DNA of 64,000 bases, taken from NCBI GenBank assembly GCA_034620365.1, contig JAQGEQ010000380.1, forward strand, positions 3,038,001 through 3,102,000, given 5' to 3'. Position 1 is the first letter of the stretch. Each line of letters starts with the position of its first letter. This document shows positions 11,795 through 23,385 of this stretch, one piece after another. A model generated the notes under the pieces. It did not search any database. It was given only the letters and a program-made list of their open reading frames with translations, and was not told the origin of the DNA. This DNA comes from Pegea sp. RAD2-039. Taxonomy: Eukaryota; Chordata; Thaliacea; Salpida; Salpidae. The translations under genes and the position numbers were made by a program.

Positions 11795-12760
11795 TTTTTA
11801 TCACATTCTCGCCGACCAAACAATTGGGCTAAATAGTAAACATTGCAGGTTTTCCAATTACAGTCATCAACGATAACCATAGCCTCTTAAACGATCTGCT
11901 AGACCGCCTAGCCTCCACACCGCCCTTTCTTCCGCTTTTCGGGATGAAGTTACCATTCCTGGTATCCGCACAATCAAAGCTCATCGTCATTTTGTCGTTG
12001 GAAATCTGCACCCTAGATTCGTCGTTCTCTTCATCTTTTTCATTCCAAACTTTTTGAATTCTTATCAACCTTTCCACTTATGCAGCTCCTCCAAGATCCA
12101 GTATCTATAAGAGATTTAAATACTTTGCCTTCAAGTAGAAACATCTACCATCACATGGTTCAGTTTCATGGAAAATCGAGAAAGCCCAGTGCGTCATGCC
12201 CTTGGCTAGTCACTACAACTCTCTCCATTCTTTGCCTTCCTGACTGTTTCTCGGGAGACGTCTTCTGAAGATAATAGGCTTGACTCTAAACCCTTCTCGT
12301 CGCATTTGAAACATATGCTCGAACCTACTTGGCATCTTTTAAAACTATGAGGTTTCCTACCTCCACATTTTGAACAAACACTTTTCATGGCCGCTACTGC
12401 CGTTTGCAGTTGACCTTCTTACTTGAGTTCTATTGAATTCACTGCTGTTTCAACCGATCTGCCTGCCCTGTTGTAGTGGTTCTTCCACTGGGGATCTTGA
12501 AGTGTAACTGCTTCGTTAAAGACTTCCTCCAATACTAAAGTTTCACTTTCTAACAACATTTGCCTCATACCTTATGAGCATAATCTATCTATAATTGAAT
12601 CCCTGAACACGCTATCCCTGTGTTCTGCTGCCAAGACATTCTTAAAATCAAACTTCTTGGCGAGATGTACACTAAAAATCGTCTAAAAATTGACTTGTCC
12701 TCTGCTTCACCGTTCTTAGAAGATGGCCAGTAAAAATTTCAGTTGGTATCTTTATATACA
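11795..12760 (-). mobile_element. LTR retroelement fossil (Ty3/Gypsy-like), unit 2
   Basis: On the minus strand there is a gag-like part (around 12420-12580) followed by a zinc-knuckle-like cysteine cluster (VCSKCGGRKPHSFKRC, near 12330-12375). The end near 11800-11885 matches unit 1. It is broken with many breaks, old, and has no recognisable terminal repeats. It sits in the same position relative to the peptide gene as the fossil in unit 1. It was probably carried along when the unit duplicated. Confidence 0.5.
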
Positions 12761-13059
12761 AGTGTTCCAGCGTCGCTTGACCTTCTATATAAATATAGCA
12801 GTTCTCGAAGTATCAACATACGTCTGAAGTTGAAAAATTCACAAGTGCAGTCAGTTCCTATCTGACAAAAACACTTTAAGAAATCGCTAAAAGTTTTCTT
12901 CCAATGACGTCACTCCTTGGATGCTGATGAACTATTCGGCTCTTTAAACAGAACTTTATGTTTATTTAGCGTATCCATTTTTCTCAACTTTTTTACAGCA
13001 TTAAGAAACTAATATACATTTCCAAGAGGAATCTTATTCCAGGCTATACTAGGCATAGC
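12761..13059. other. Spacer between two element fossils
   Basis: No independent gene is visible. It may belong to one of the two neighbouring decayed elements. Confidence 0.3.
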
Positions 13060-13375
13060 AAATAAAAACTAACCAAGTACAGGGAGCAACTAATTTGATA
13101 CTACAAAGTTAGGCATCGCCGGCAAAATCATTAAACTTGCCGAACCATTTAGTGATTGAGAGCTGCCTATAATATCATTGTATAAATATTGAAAAGAAGA
13201 GAACCAATAATGCTGTCTTGGGCAAGACCACTGATAATCTCAAGAAAACCTACTGAAGTTTTGATATTTATGACTTTTTGTTGTCTGTCTTTACGAAATT
13301 ACGTTATCAAAGAAACTAAAGTGGGTTGATTTTAAAATGTCCTAAAGTTTATTATTAGTTTTTATTCTGTGATAA
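13060..13375 (-). mobile_element. LINE reverse-transcriptase fragment, second copy
   Basis: It matches 8280-8570 closely (shared GAGAGCTGCCTATAATATC-type runs). On the minus strand it gives the RT piece with SIIGSLLFNIY. Only about 300 bases of the 1.5 kb LINE in unit 1 remain here, so the spacer of unit 2 has been shortened. Confidence 0.6.
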
Positions 13376-13554
13376 TTTGAAGGGTTGGATAAATACTTAA
13401 CCAGCAGATACTGATTTATTTCCAGGTTTTATTGAGTTGGTTTTCTTATATTAAAAAATCATACAGCTCTTGGTAAAAACGCATGACATAAATTTTGGAA
13501 TTTAACTAAATATTTATAGGAATTAGAAAAAAAACATAATCTAAAAACATTAAT

Positions 13555-13925
13555 TCAGCTCTAATTAGTTCAATTAAAAAGCTGTCCTACTTTCTTTCAA
13601 TTAAGTTAAATTACTTTTATTCAATTGCAACTGACTTCCTAATATATATTTCAGTTTTACATTACACAATAGAGTTTTAACAATTAGATACAATGGAAGT
13701 ATTATTCGACTAAATGAGGTTTTAATACAAACACCATTAAGTTTTTAATTGATAAATTGACAAAACCTGAATAGTTTAAATAGCTGGACTGTCTCGACTA
13801 AATTCATTAGCACACAATTTTGTGAAAGATAGTAATAGTGTATAAAAACTTGAACTTTTCAAAGTAACATCAGACTTTATGCAGTCACTTTTGAAATAGA
13901 AGTTAATAGTGAAAAACAAAAGGCA
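13555..13925 (+). promoter_or_regulatory. Conserved family promoter block, copy 3
   Basis: Motif order and spacing are the same as in copy 2, with TATAAAA at 13841-13847, 430 bases before the ATG. The block is closer to copy 2 than to copy 4. Confidence 0.65.
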
Positions 13926-14270
13926 ACATTCGTGATTGTATTGAGTATTTTTGTTTAAAAAACTCGGCTGCTTATGACAGATGTTGATAATATTAGTCTA
14001 TTTGTAGAAACAATCAATAAATATAGAATAAGCTTGATCCTTTTCAAAACTTTCTTATTGTCGTTATTTTATTTAGTTTTTACTGTTAAAATGAACTTAT
14101 AAACAGACAACAGATTTATTAAAAACTGAAAACGGTTTAAAGTCAGGAAAATATTTAAACAAAAGTATCAAGAATAGTTTTCTTCAATGCAAAATGCATA
14201 AAATTTTCTATTTGAAAACATAAATTTGACTTTTAATTTACTTATTTCTCAATTGATTTACAGATAAAAG

Positions 14271-14631
14271 ATGAACACAAAAGTTATTATTGTTTTGGTT
14301 GCTGTCTGCTTCGTTGCCTTGTCACAGGGTTGCCGTCAAGGAACGTAAGTTTTTGGTCATTTTATTTCAAAGTTCTGTTAAATCATAACAATATATTCAA
14401 AATGCTTTAAATTTACAGAACTAATAAGGTTACTGCTATCAACGGCGATTCTGTAAGTAAGCAAAGATTCTATAGACATAAATTAAAATGAAATCTTAAT
14501 TTCAGTTCGATGATACTACCTATGATCAAGTTCTTGCAAAACTCTTCAGCCAACTAGTCAAACGAGTTGGAGTTGCTAACGCTAAGAAGCTTGTAACTGA
14601 TCTTACTAAAAAATATCCAGTTCAAGGATAA
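14271..14631 (+). CDS. Small secreted peptide, family copy 3
   Basis: Exons 14271-14344, 14419-14452 and 14506-14631 encode 77 residues. The signal peptide is unchanged from copy 1. The mature N-terminus changes from CHQGS-VNSATAINGDS to CRQGT-TNKVTAINGDS, and exon 3 has A-to-T and N-to-S changes. Against copy 1 I count nine amino-acid-changing and one silent nucleotide difference in the coding sequence, versus one difference in each of introns 1 (74 bases) and 2 (53 bases). The 3' untranslated intron (GTATGT at 14633) is kept. Function is unknown. Confidence 0.85.
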
Positions 14632-15959
14632 GGTATGTTGTAAACTTAAATACTGTTTCAAGTGATAACTTGATAACTATTTACGATAAAAAACTAACAA
14701 GTTTGGTAGTCAGAAAAATTAGGTTTTAAAACATTAATCATCATTTGTTGAAACTGTAATGTTTAATTGTACAAACTTACTTTTTTATATTTTTACAACC
14801 TATTAAAGACAAATAATTAAATCTTCAAAATAGTATTGACACTCATTTTATTCTTTCAGTTTCAAGCTCATTGCATTTATACAATCTACATCAGTTCACA
14901 GATGAAATTGTTATTTTGAATGTATTTATGCTATCTCATCATTAAAAGCAAACTCATTGTACTTTTGAAGATTGTATTTGAATTTTTTGAGTATTTGTAT
15001 AATGATTCAGTATTAGGATTCACCTAGATACAATTTATAAGCTTTAATTTATTGATTAAACTTTATACTGAAAAAAAAAACTAGATAAAATTATTTTATA
15101 TTAGAAGTTTATATCGGCTACTTGAAACTTCACTAAAATTCTGACAAAGAAATATAGTTCACAGTAATGCTTCTATCATATCATTTATTATCTTTCCATC
15201 TGCATGTTCCATCTATATTTGATATATTTGCTGATTTAAATATCATCTTTTTATTAGTTGGATAAATAAACAAATACATACAGCACCAAATTTTGTATGA
15301 TGTACTTATACAGTTGTTGGTTAAAGAAATTTATAAGCTACTTATAAGAATATAGAAAGTAAAAATTAAAAATTGGTTTATTTTTCTTTTACAGGTGAAT
15401 ATGTCTTGCCATCTATAATGTAACTTTTTGATTGTATAATTTTTATTAATTCTTACAACTTTATTTGTATCATTATCTTAATTTAGGTTTATAACTGGTT
15501 GCTTTGATTGATGAAACCGTTAAATTTATTTGTTTTATGAAATTGAGTTGTATTTATGACACGAGTTAATGTTACAGAACTAATTATGTTAGTCATATGA
15601 GCATAATGTATTGTTTTAACATCCGGGTTATTATTTCTGCTATAAATTTCTAATTTTTTCGGTGAAAAGAGAATATTAGCGAATAAAATTTGCAAGACTC
15701 AACCAAGTAGACCAAGTAGAACACATTTCAGTGTAAGGTCTTTTAATGAGATGCTTCAATTCAACTCAATATTAATCGTAAAGAAACAATTTTTCTTAAA
15801 TCTAACAATACTCCGTTTGAAGAAGGTTTTTAGGTTATAGTTAATGTTCCATTGTATAGTACTTATAAGTTGTGATAAAATCTATCTAAGTAGTTGATTT
15901 GTATATTATTTGTTATAAATTATTCTATTTTGATAAGACATATATTCAAACTTTTTTGG
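14632..15959 (+). other. 3' flank of copy 3, shared with copy 4
   Basis: It contains the 3' untranslated intron, a terminal exon near 14862, and about 1 kb of flank that matches 30773-31900. This includes a conserved TTCTTTTACAG/GTGAATATGTC acceptor-like site near 15394 that could start another 3' untranslated exon. The match ends near 15775, just upstream of the CR1-like element. Confidence 0.5.
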
Positions 15960-18545
15960 GTTTGTTACAATAAAAGTCTTTGATGAAAGTAAAAACTATG
16001 GTGGACCCAAATAAAAGTGGCCAAAGCCGACGTTTTAGTACACAGAAATTAAAGTCCATTTCTGGCAAACCGACATCATCAAAACAAGCTTGCAATGGTA
16101 ATTGCCAATCATGCATCAAAATTTGCACTTGTAAGGAACTGGTATTAGAGTGTTTCCAAGTCTTTTCCTTTTCATCTTGCTTGTAGAAATGTGAGCAGAC
16201 AAACATATGATGGCAACATGTAGATGTAGTAAATGGGGTTTAAATGGTTCTGCAAAATGTAGAACAATTAACTTGATAGCTACCTCTAACTCTAATTCAA
16301 ACCTATCATCCGATATCATCAAATCGAATTAATTGGCTAAATTGTAATTTGAAATTGGCAACGATGTTACCAAAATCAACAAGAACATTCCTACTCTTTC
16401 CAAAGTTTCTACAGAAAAATCTGTCACATGGACCTCGGTGGTCGGTGATTCCGATTCCGACAAAAATGCTAGCATGGTGCAACATCTAGCCAAGAAGGTT
16501 ACTGACGCGCACAAAAAACTGACGTTAAACCGTGAAAACAGAGAAAATGTCTCGGAGACTAATAAAGATGATGACATTAATTTCTTTAATCAACTGTGCT
16601 ATCAATGAGGTATCAATGACCAGACTTGGAGCGAAAAACTCAGATCATCAAAAATCGTTGAAAGTGTTCTTTCAGGAAAGTTGGGACAAACGCAAGTTTC
16701 TTGCCACGCTGTATAAACTAAGGCTTGGCAAAAAATCAAACATATCAAAGTAGCGTATGATATGTGTGAAGATGATCGCTTAGAAAATAGGCGTCTTCTA
16801 AAAGAGGTGTATAACGAAAATCAGAAGAAGCAACCAACTGATTTCAAATACAAAGTTCGAGGTCCACCATGGGCCTTGAGAATTGTCAAGTTTTTTTTCA
16901 AAAAACGGAAGTGGCAAGTAACCACTGGTCTCACATCTTCTTTTCTCACAGTCTCTCCCCACACAATTGTGAATACCATCCTTCCAGCCCAAGATATCAA
17001 TTCAAAGAAGCATATCATCAAATCTTACGAGCGTCAAAAACACAATTCTTCTATCACATTAGGTATGTTCTTCACCTCAAGGTCGATTATTAACAAATTT
17101 ACCCTATTGAAAGCTCATTTGCAATCCCAGGATTTCACATTTGTTTTTATTACTGAAACATGGTTAAAACCGTTTTATCCTGATTCTTTCCTGGTTGACG
17201 GTAAATTTGTTTGTTTTTTGTTTTGTGACAGACTACATGATAGAAGCAGCGGTGTTTGTCTAATTTACAAAGCATCGCTTGCACCCGAGATCTCCAGAAT
17301 TCAGACCGATGTCATTATTTGTCCAGTATTTAAGGTTATCGCTTTCGATTTTCATTACTCAAAGTTTAAATTTACAGTGGATTGAAATTATTTTGTAGGT
17401 AGAATCCAAAAATCTTGTTTTGAAAGAATTATAAATACTCCTAGTCAAGTCACCAGTGGTGTTCGTCAGGGTTCTGTTCTGGGTCCCCTTCTATTTTTAA
17501 TTTTCATTGAAAACCTCATCAGAAGACTAGTAGCAATAGATGGTGTCAGTGTGTTTGTGTATGCAGATAGCATTAAGCTATCATCTTTCAGTCCTTCAAA
17601 ACTTCAAACTGCACTACACACCGTAGAAAACTGGTCTATGAACTGGCAGCTCAGAATCCAGCCTACAAAGTCTCTACTTATAGCTTTCTCCTGTAAGCCT
17701 GCTAAAAATTCCTTAGACCAATATTTATTCAATGAATTTATTATTCAAGAATATCTTTGGTCCTAGACCTTGGCATTGCCCTATCATCTGACTTTAAATG
17801 GCACAATTATACTTTCAAAATCTTTGCAAAATCAATCAACCTTGTTTACCTTATTATAAGAACCTTTAATTCTAAGGATCCATACTTCTTTATCAATCTT
17901 TTCAAATTGTACATACGTCCAATTCTTGAATACAATGTCAGTGCATGAATGCTATATCAAGTTGTTGATATAAAAAAAATTTAGTCTCCTTAGGCAACAT
18001 TTGCCAGAGTTTTATGCAGGAAACTTAATATTAAATACGATAGTTATAAACATTGTCCCTGCTTCTTAAATTAAATAATTTGGAAATTTGACGGATTAAA
18101 TACGACTTAATTCTTAGATATTATCCACAATTCAATTGACCTTAAACTCGATGCTTTCTTTTTCATTAATCCTTCCCTCAAGTAATGCCAACTCAGACGA
18201 CACCTAAACCTATATCACCTGTTACTTGAATTACAGCAAATTGTTCTCATACCGTACAATCAATACTTGGAACTAGTCGCCATCAGACATTGTCATTTCA
18301 AAATCACTCATGTTGTTCAAGCAAAAGTTCAACCACTTCCAACTTTGCTATTTCTGAACTGTGATTTTTTTTATCTTCTTATGTTATCAATATTCTATAT
18401 AACTGTTCACTGTTATATTGTATGGAGACTACTACGCTACCATGTTTTTCTTTCTATATTTCTCACTTAATCTTATATAATAGGTATTATTTGTGTGAAT
18501 ATGAGTTAGTGAGAGGTGTTCTCTTCAAGCACTCTTCGCGTTTAT
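15960..18545 (+). mobile_element. CR1-like LINE, most complete copy
   Basis: From 5' to 3' it holds an ORF1-like region (16762-17060, with YKVRGPPWALRIVKFFFKKRK-type sequence), the start of an APE endonuclease (17070-17385, FVFITETWLKPF), a gap, then reverse transcriptase (about 17400-17950). The RT part shows SGVRQGSVLGPLLFLIFIE and the catalytic-box remnant VYADS. The 3' tail contains GAGAGGTGTTCTCTTCAAGC near 18512-18531. The missing stretch between endonuclease and RT shows an internal deletion, and the frames are interrupted, so it cannot move by itself. It sits directly downstream of peptide copy 3. Confidence 0.8.
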
Positions 18546-18560
18546 TGTAACTAACTTAAG

Positions 18561-18603
18561 AAACAACTAAATATATAATCTAGTAAGTTATTGTAAAAAT
18601 TAT
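18561..18603 (+). repeat. 43-base direct repeat, left copy
   Basis: The run starting AAACAACTAAATATATAATC is repeated exactly at 19378-19420. The copies bracket about 775 bases directly after the LINE tail. This is too long for a LINE target-site duplication, so a local duplication is more likely. Confidence 0.7.
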
Positions 18604-19377
18604 ATTATAAATAAATAAATATATTGCAGCTTGTAATTGTTCTTATACATCTAAACTATTTTATTGTACAAAACTATTGTGTTAGTCTTCTTTTTACATA
18701 AAATATAATTTACAAAGAATTTAATCAATATAATCAATATAATATTAATCTTTCTGCAGCAAACTTTATCACCTAAAAGAGAAGGATTGTATCAAAATAT
18801 CTGATTAAATCTTGTGTAGTTTTATAAAACACAAATAGAAATCTTGCAAACTTCTTCATATCTTTCATTTACAAATTTCACTCAATACTTTTGATTATTA
18901 TTTTTGAAAAGTAATTGCATCCACCTTATCTATAGAATTTCAGCAATAACTTCTGAGTCAACATGAATTTATATTCCTTAAATTTAAATTATTTTAAGTC
19001 TGTTAGAGATAGAAGCAACAAAAAATATAGCTCAAAATAGGAACAAAAGTGTTTTCCAATTTTTTTCAATAAAAATTTTTCTAAATGGATTTTTTAGGAG
19101 AAGATTATATTGACAAGTTTGCCAAGTTTGAATAATGATAAAAACTTTTTTTTCAACTTCTAAATCAAACAGCAAAAAAGTAGCGGAAGTTTTGTTTTTA
19201 CTTATTGCTCATATAAGTTTATAATACATATTTTATTTTTAAATGAGCGAAAATAAGATCTTGAAACATGAGAACATGTCTACCTAATTATTTTATAGAT
19301 TTGTACTAAATTAATAGGAGCTAACTGAAATAAATCTAAAATCAATATATTCTACTAAGTATGATAAAAATCTTAAA
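18604..19377. other. Segment between direct repeats, with a relic of the peptide-gene flank
   Basis: Around 18980-19040 the run TGTTAGAGATAGAAGCAACA and its surroundings match 6225-6262 and 11635-11672, the outer 3' flank of peptide genes 1 and 2. This looks like the worn end of another duplicated unit. No gene is visible. Confidence 0.45.
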
Positions 19378-19420
19378 AAACAACTAAATATATAATCTAG
19401 TAAGTTATTGTAAAAATTAT
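19378..19420 (+). repeat. 43-base direct repeat, right copy
   Basis: Exact second copy of the 18561-18603 run. Confidence 0.7.
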
Positions 19421-21569
19421 TAATAAAAATTTGTGTATAAGTTGGTTTATATTATATTTTTAATGTTTGTAAAAGTAATATTATTAAAGTTTGTAAATAC
19501 TTTGATAGATTTTTTAAATTTCATTTCAAGATAGATAATGTTATTCTACAGCATTTTTATTTTTCAGAGTATTACTAGCTCCAAATCTAATATTCGTGCT
19601 TGCATTAGAAGTTACACGGTAGCATTCTATAAGTAAAGCTCTTTTCTATTTGTGATAGAAAATAGATTTCCAGAGCTTCGAAAACTCGTGATTAGATTTA
19701 GTTGTAAGCAAATTGAACGTTGTTGTGAGATCAGTGCTTCAGGGCATCTTCAAATTTAAAAGCAAAATCGTTCTTTAGTCGAGTCGGCTTTGTTGAAAGT
19801 ATTGATAGACTCATTTTACTTTCTAAAAAACTTTTTATTAAACGCACCACGAAATTTGGTGCTAACGCAGATCCAGATATAAAATAAACCATAAATATTT
19901 AACTATGAGATGAAGTTTCCTATTGTTTCCTTATTGAAGATTTGACAAGTGAGCTAGCTCAATCTAGCCGACCACCTATAAATTAAATCGCAGTGTTTTT
20001 TGAAGCTAAGTTTACTTTGATTTTTTTTTTGCTTTGGCATGCGCCTGAAAAGTGAAATCGTAATTAATATTTTTGTATGAAATTTTTTACAATTATGAAA
20101 ACTGTAAGTAATTGACATCTAAAAGTTAATTCTTAGCCTTGATTCTCGGTTAAAAGAGGCAATACCTGAAAGAGATGAAGTAAAGTTAATTTGCAAGGCG
20201 AGCATAAATTATTCATGATAAGTTCGATCAGTTCTACTTTTAGACCTTATTCTACTATAGAAAAAATGTTTGATCGAGTCATAAAAGTTTAAAATATAAT
20301 TGAAATAAAAGTTTAATTTGTTTAAATAAGTTTCATCACCAATCTGAGTTTTCAAAAACAAAATTGTTTGTATAAATGATGGTAATGTGCTATATTAATC
20401 ATGAACAGTTTATCTTGTTTTTGAAAATCAATGAATGTCTATGTTCTTTTCATTGTACCTAAGGAATAAGAGCTAAATACTGCGCCACCAGCCTAGCATG
20501 ACTTCATATAATTGCCAATAGTTCCTTATCTGTAAAGTATCACCGAGTGGTAAACAAATCTTTAACGTTAAAAAATAGTCAGCTTTGTTATTAGATATAT
20601 CTTCATTGCGTTGCACGACTTTATCATTAGTTTTTTCAGCAGAAGCACAAACGATAGTTATTAGATTTTAACTGATCTTTATCTCCTCCACTAAACACCT
20701 GCAGTGTTATAACTTGGTAGCTGATGAAAATGCATGAAACAGATAAATTGCAGGTGAACACACCTTGTTTAAAGTCCGTATTTAATCACTATATTAAAGC
20801 TGTCAAACTCTTTTAAACTTGCAGCTTGTACGTACACCTGCCAAATTTTAAAATTTGGTTAGCAGATGACTCATTTGATACTGTAGTGTTACCCATAATT
20901 CATTACACTTAAGTTCTTATCCTATTTGCTGACATAAGTAAGAATAAAAAAAGAATAAATCTTATAATATCTCTCAACATAAAACAATTCAATGGATTTT
21001 ACTATAATAGGACACAAAAGGCAATGTGTGAAGTGCTATCAACTTCAATTTGAAAATATTTATCTCTGTGATAATTTTGAAAAACCCGATTTTATTGCTG
21101 AAGACTTCGAGTTTTTAAGACTCTTCTGAATTGTTGATAAAAACTCTGCTAAACTGATTCTCATTTCTGGTAAGAATCACTGTAAATCTAAGAATACAAT
21201 TACTATTTAGCAAAGTCTACAACAGTTTGAACCAAAATAAGCATGTTTCTGAATGACAATAGTTATTATTTTTTAATGTAAACTGGATTGACAATCAGAA
21301 TTTCTTTAGATTTATTCATAAGAAATATATCTAATACATTTTAATCGGATAATTTAATCTCTTTAAGTATTTTTGTAGCAACTTGTATCTTTTATCTTAT
21401 ATATTGATTATTTTTGCTAACATTTAGGAAAGAAAACGAGTTTTTAGCTATAACAATAAGAATAATTATTATTTAAATCAAAATATTTGTTATTTAGGTA
21501 AAATAATAAAGATGAAAACTTATCTGCCCGTAAAATTTTTTGATGCTATATTTTTTATGCCTTATTTGT
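19421..21569. other. AT-rich intergenic region
   Basis: No coding exon or RNA gene is recognised on either strand. Some parts (around 19600-19800 and 20460-20800) are less AT-rich and may be old element sequence, but I cannot assign a family. Confidence 0.35.
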
Positions 21570-22040
21570 TAAAATAAACACGAAGGAAGGTGCATGAAAA
21601 GAGCACTTCTCGCTAACACACAATATCACAAATAATTTTATATCTAATAATAGTCATATTATATAATTAAAAAATAAAGATGAAAAGAAAAAGATGTAAC
21701 CCATGGCATTTCAGTACTCTCTATAATATATAACAGTGACTAATTACATAAAAGGTTAATGTTATAAAAAAAGAGAAAAAATTACATTTTAGAAATGACA
21801 AGGAGGCTAATATTAAAACAGTTTTAGATTAGAAAGCACGAAATAGTCTGACATGAGAGAGTATTAATTGTGCAGTAAGAGAAGGTTTGCTCTAATCAAA
21901 GTATTAGGCGGTACGGACTAATGGAAAAGAAAATATCGAATTTAAGGTCAATTAATTTTTGGATAATTAAAAAATTAAAAATCAAGTCGTATTTAATCCG
22001 TCGAATTAGAATGGAAAAAAAGCATCAAATTAAAGGTTTG
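21570..22040 (-). mobile_element. CR1-like LINE 3' end, minus strand
   Basis: The reverse complement matches the 3' part of the 15960-18545 family. It shows the GCGAGAAGTGCTCTTTTC-type signature at the end, a GGGTTACATC-type run and the AATTAATACTCTC stretch. It is truncated at its 5' side and carries no intact frame. Confidence 0.65.
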
Positions 22041-22944
22041 TAACAAAAAATAACTTTCAATAAAATAAAAAATTTGAAGTTTTAGAGATTAGACTTATAT
22101 TTAGCTAATTTCCTCTAATCAAACTTCTTTCATTTTATTTAAATATTTTACTTTTTTTCTTTAATATATAATTCTAAGTATAATGATTATAACAAAATTT
22201 TATATTTAATTTTTTGATTTGTAATTGGAAAAATCTACAGGAAAATTACAAAAGACTTACAATTCAAATTGAAAGTTTTGAAACTATTTGAAAGCATTTT
22301 TAAATATACGTAAGGTGTACTATCTTTAATAAGAAACCCCCCCCCCTCCCTCCTAGAGTTTTTCTCAACATTCATTTCCTAGTTGCTTACTTCATTCGTC
22401 CATATACGTCAGAGCAGTCGTATACACTTCAACAAGCAGTCAGTTTGAGCACCAAGAATAACAGCGTGTGCTCTTTATAGATATTTTATTAAATCTGTTA
22501 TTTTTTGTAAATGAATATTTTTAGATAAATTATTTTGTTTTTATAGAAATAAATTTTCTAAATTGATAAAAGTAATTTATTCATTGTAGTCTGATTTCTC
22601 GTTATCACAAAGTAAAAACAAAATATATTTGTAGAGAGGTTTCTGGTATTTCTAGATTTAGAAACTAGTTCATATTCATTTGATTTAAATTGGATTAGTA
22701 GTAGGTAGTCAAACGTTTTGATCTAAAAATAGCATAATAACTTAGTTTTTTTAGAGGTCTGTATTCAGTTAGATTTTTTCTTCATTACTCTCTTTTCATT
22801 GCATGATTCACACCAAAGGAAATTTGATTGAGTATTTTTTTCAGTAGCTAAAAGGAAATAAATGAATCATTTTGTAAGTCGTTAAAAAAATTTCAAAGAA
22901 AAAATAAAATCAATTAAGTAGTTGGTTTATTATATTACTCTATT
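22041..22944. other. AT-rich spacer with poly-C run
   Basis: A run of ten C followed by TCCCTCC lies at 22337-22353, unusual in this AT-rich window. It may hamper sequencing or form a structured strand. No gene is visible. Confidence 0.4.
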
Positions 22945-23285
22945 ATCTATTTATTTATTTAAATAAATGAGAAGGAGGGTGCCTGAAGAGACCACTTCTT
23001 GCTAACACACATTCTCATAAATAGCATCTATTAAGTTAGAAATATAGAAAGAAAAAGAGGTAACACATGACATTTCGGTAGTCTTCAAAGCAAATAATGG
23101 TGAGTAATTGCATCGAATGTTAGTAATATAAAAAAGGGAAAAATTAACAGTTTAGAAATGGCAATGTTGGCAATATTATAACGGTTCAACCTCTGCATGA
23201 ACAACGCGAATGATTCTGACATGACAATGTCTGATGGCAGCTGGTTCCATGTACTAATTGTGAAACTATTTGCTAATTATATTAC
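22945..23285 (-). mobile_element. CR1-like LINE 3' end, minus strand, second copy
   Basis: The reverse complement gives the family tail (AGCAAGAAGTGGTCTCTTCA) and GAACCAGCTGCCATCAGACA, matching 912-935 of the first copy. It is truncated at its 5' side and sits about 100 bases upstream of the monooxygenase ATG, so it may lie in that gene's promoter. Confidence 0.7.
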
Positions 23286-23385
23286 TTAGTTTTGTGAAAG
23301 TTTACTTTTTTGTTCAATTATTAGTTTTCGAAGTATGCACAAACTAATTTTGTTTATGTATTAACAGATTATTGTATTAAATATA

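Noticed and set aside
22337-22353. C-rich run considered as a structured regulatory element.
   Set aside because: It is a single short run with no repeats of the pattern and no gene in clear relation to it.
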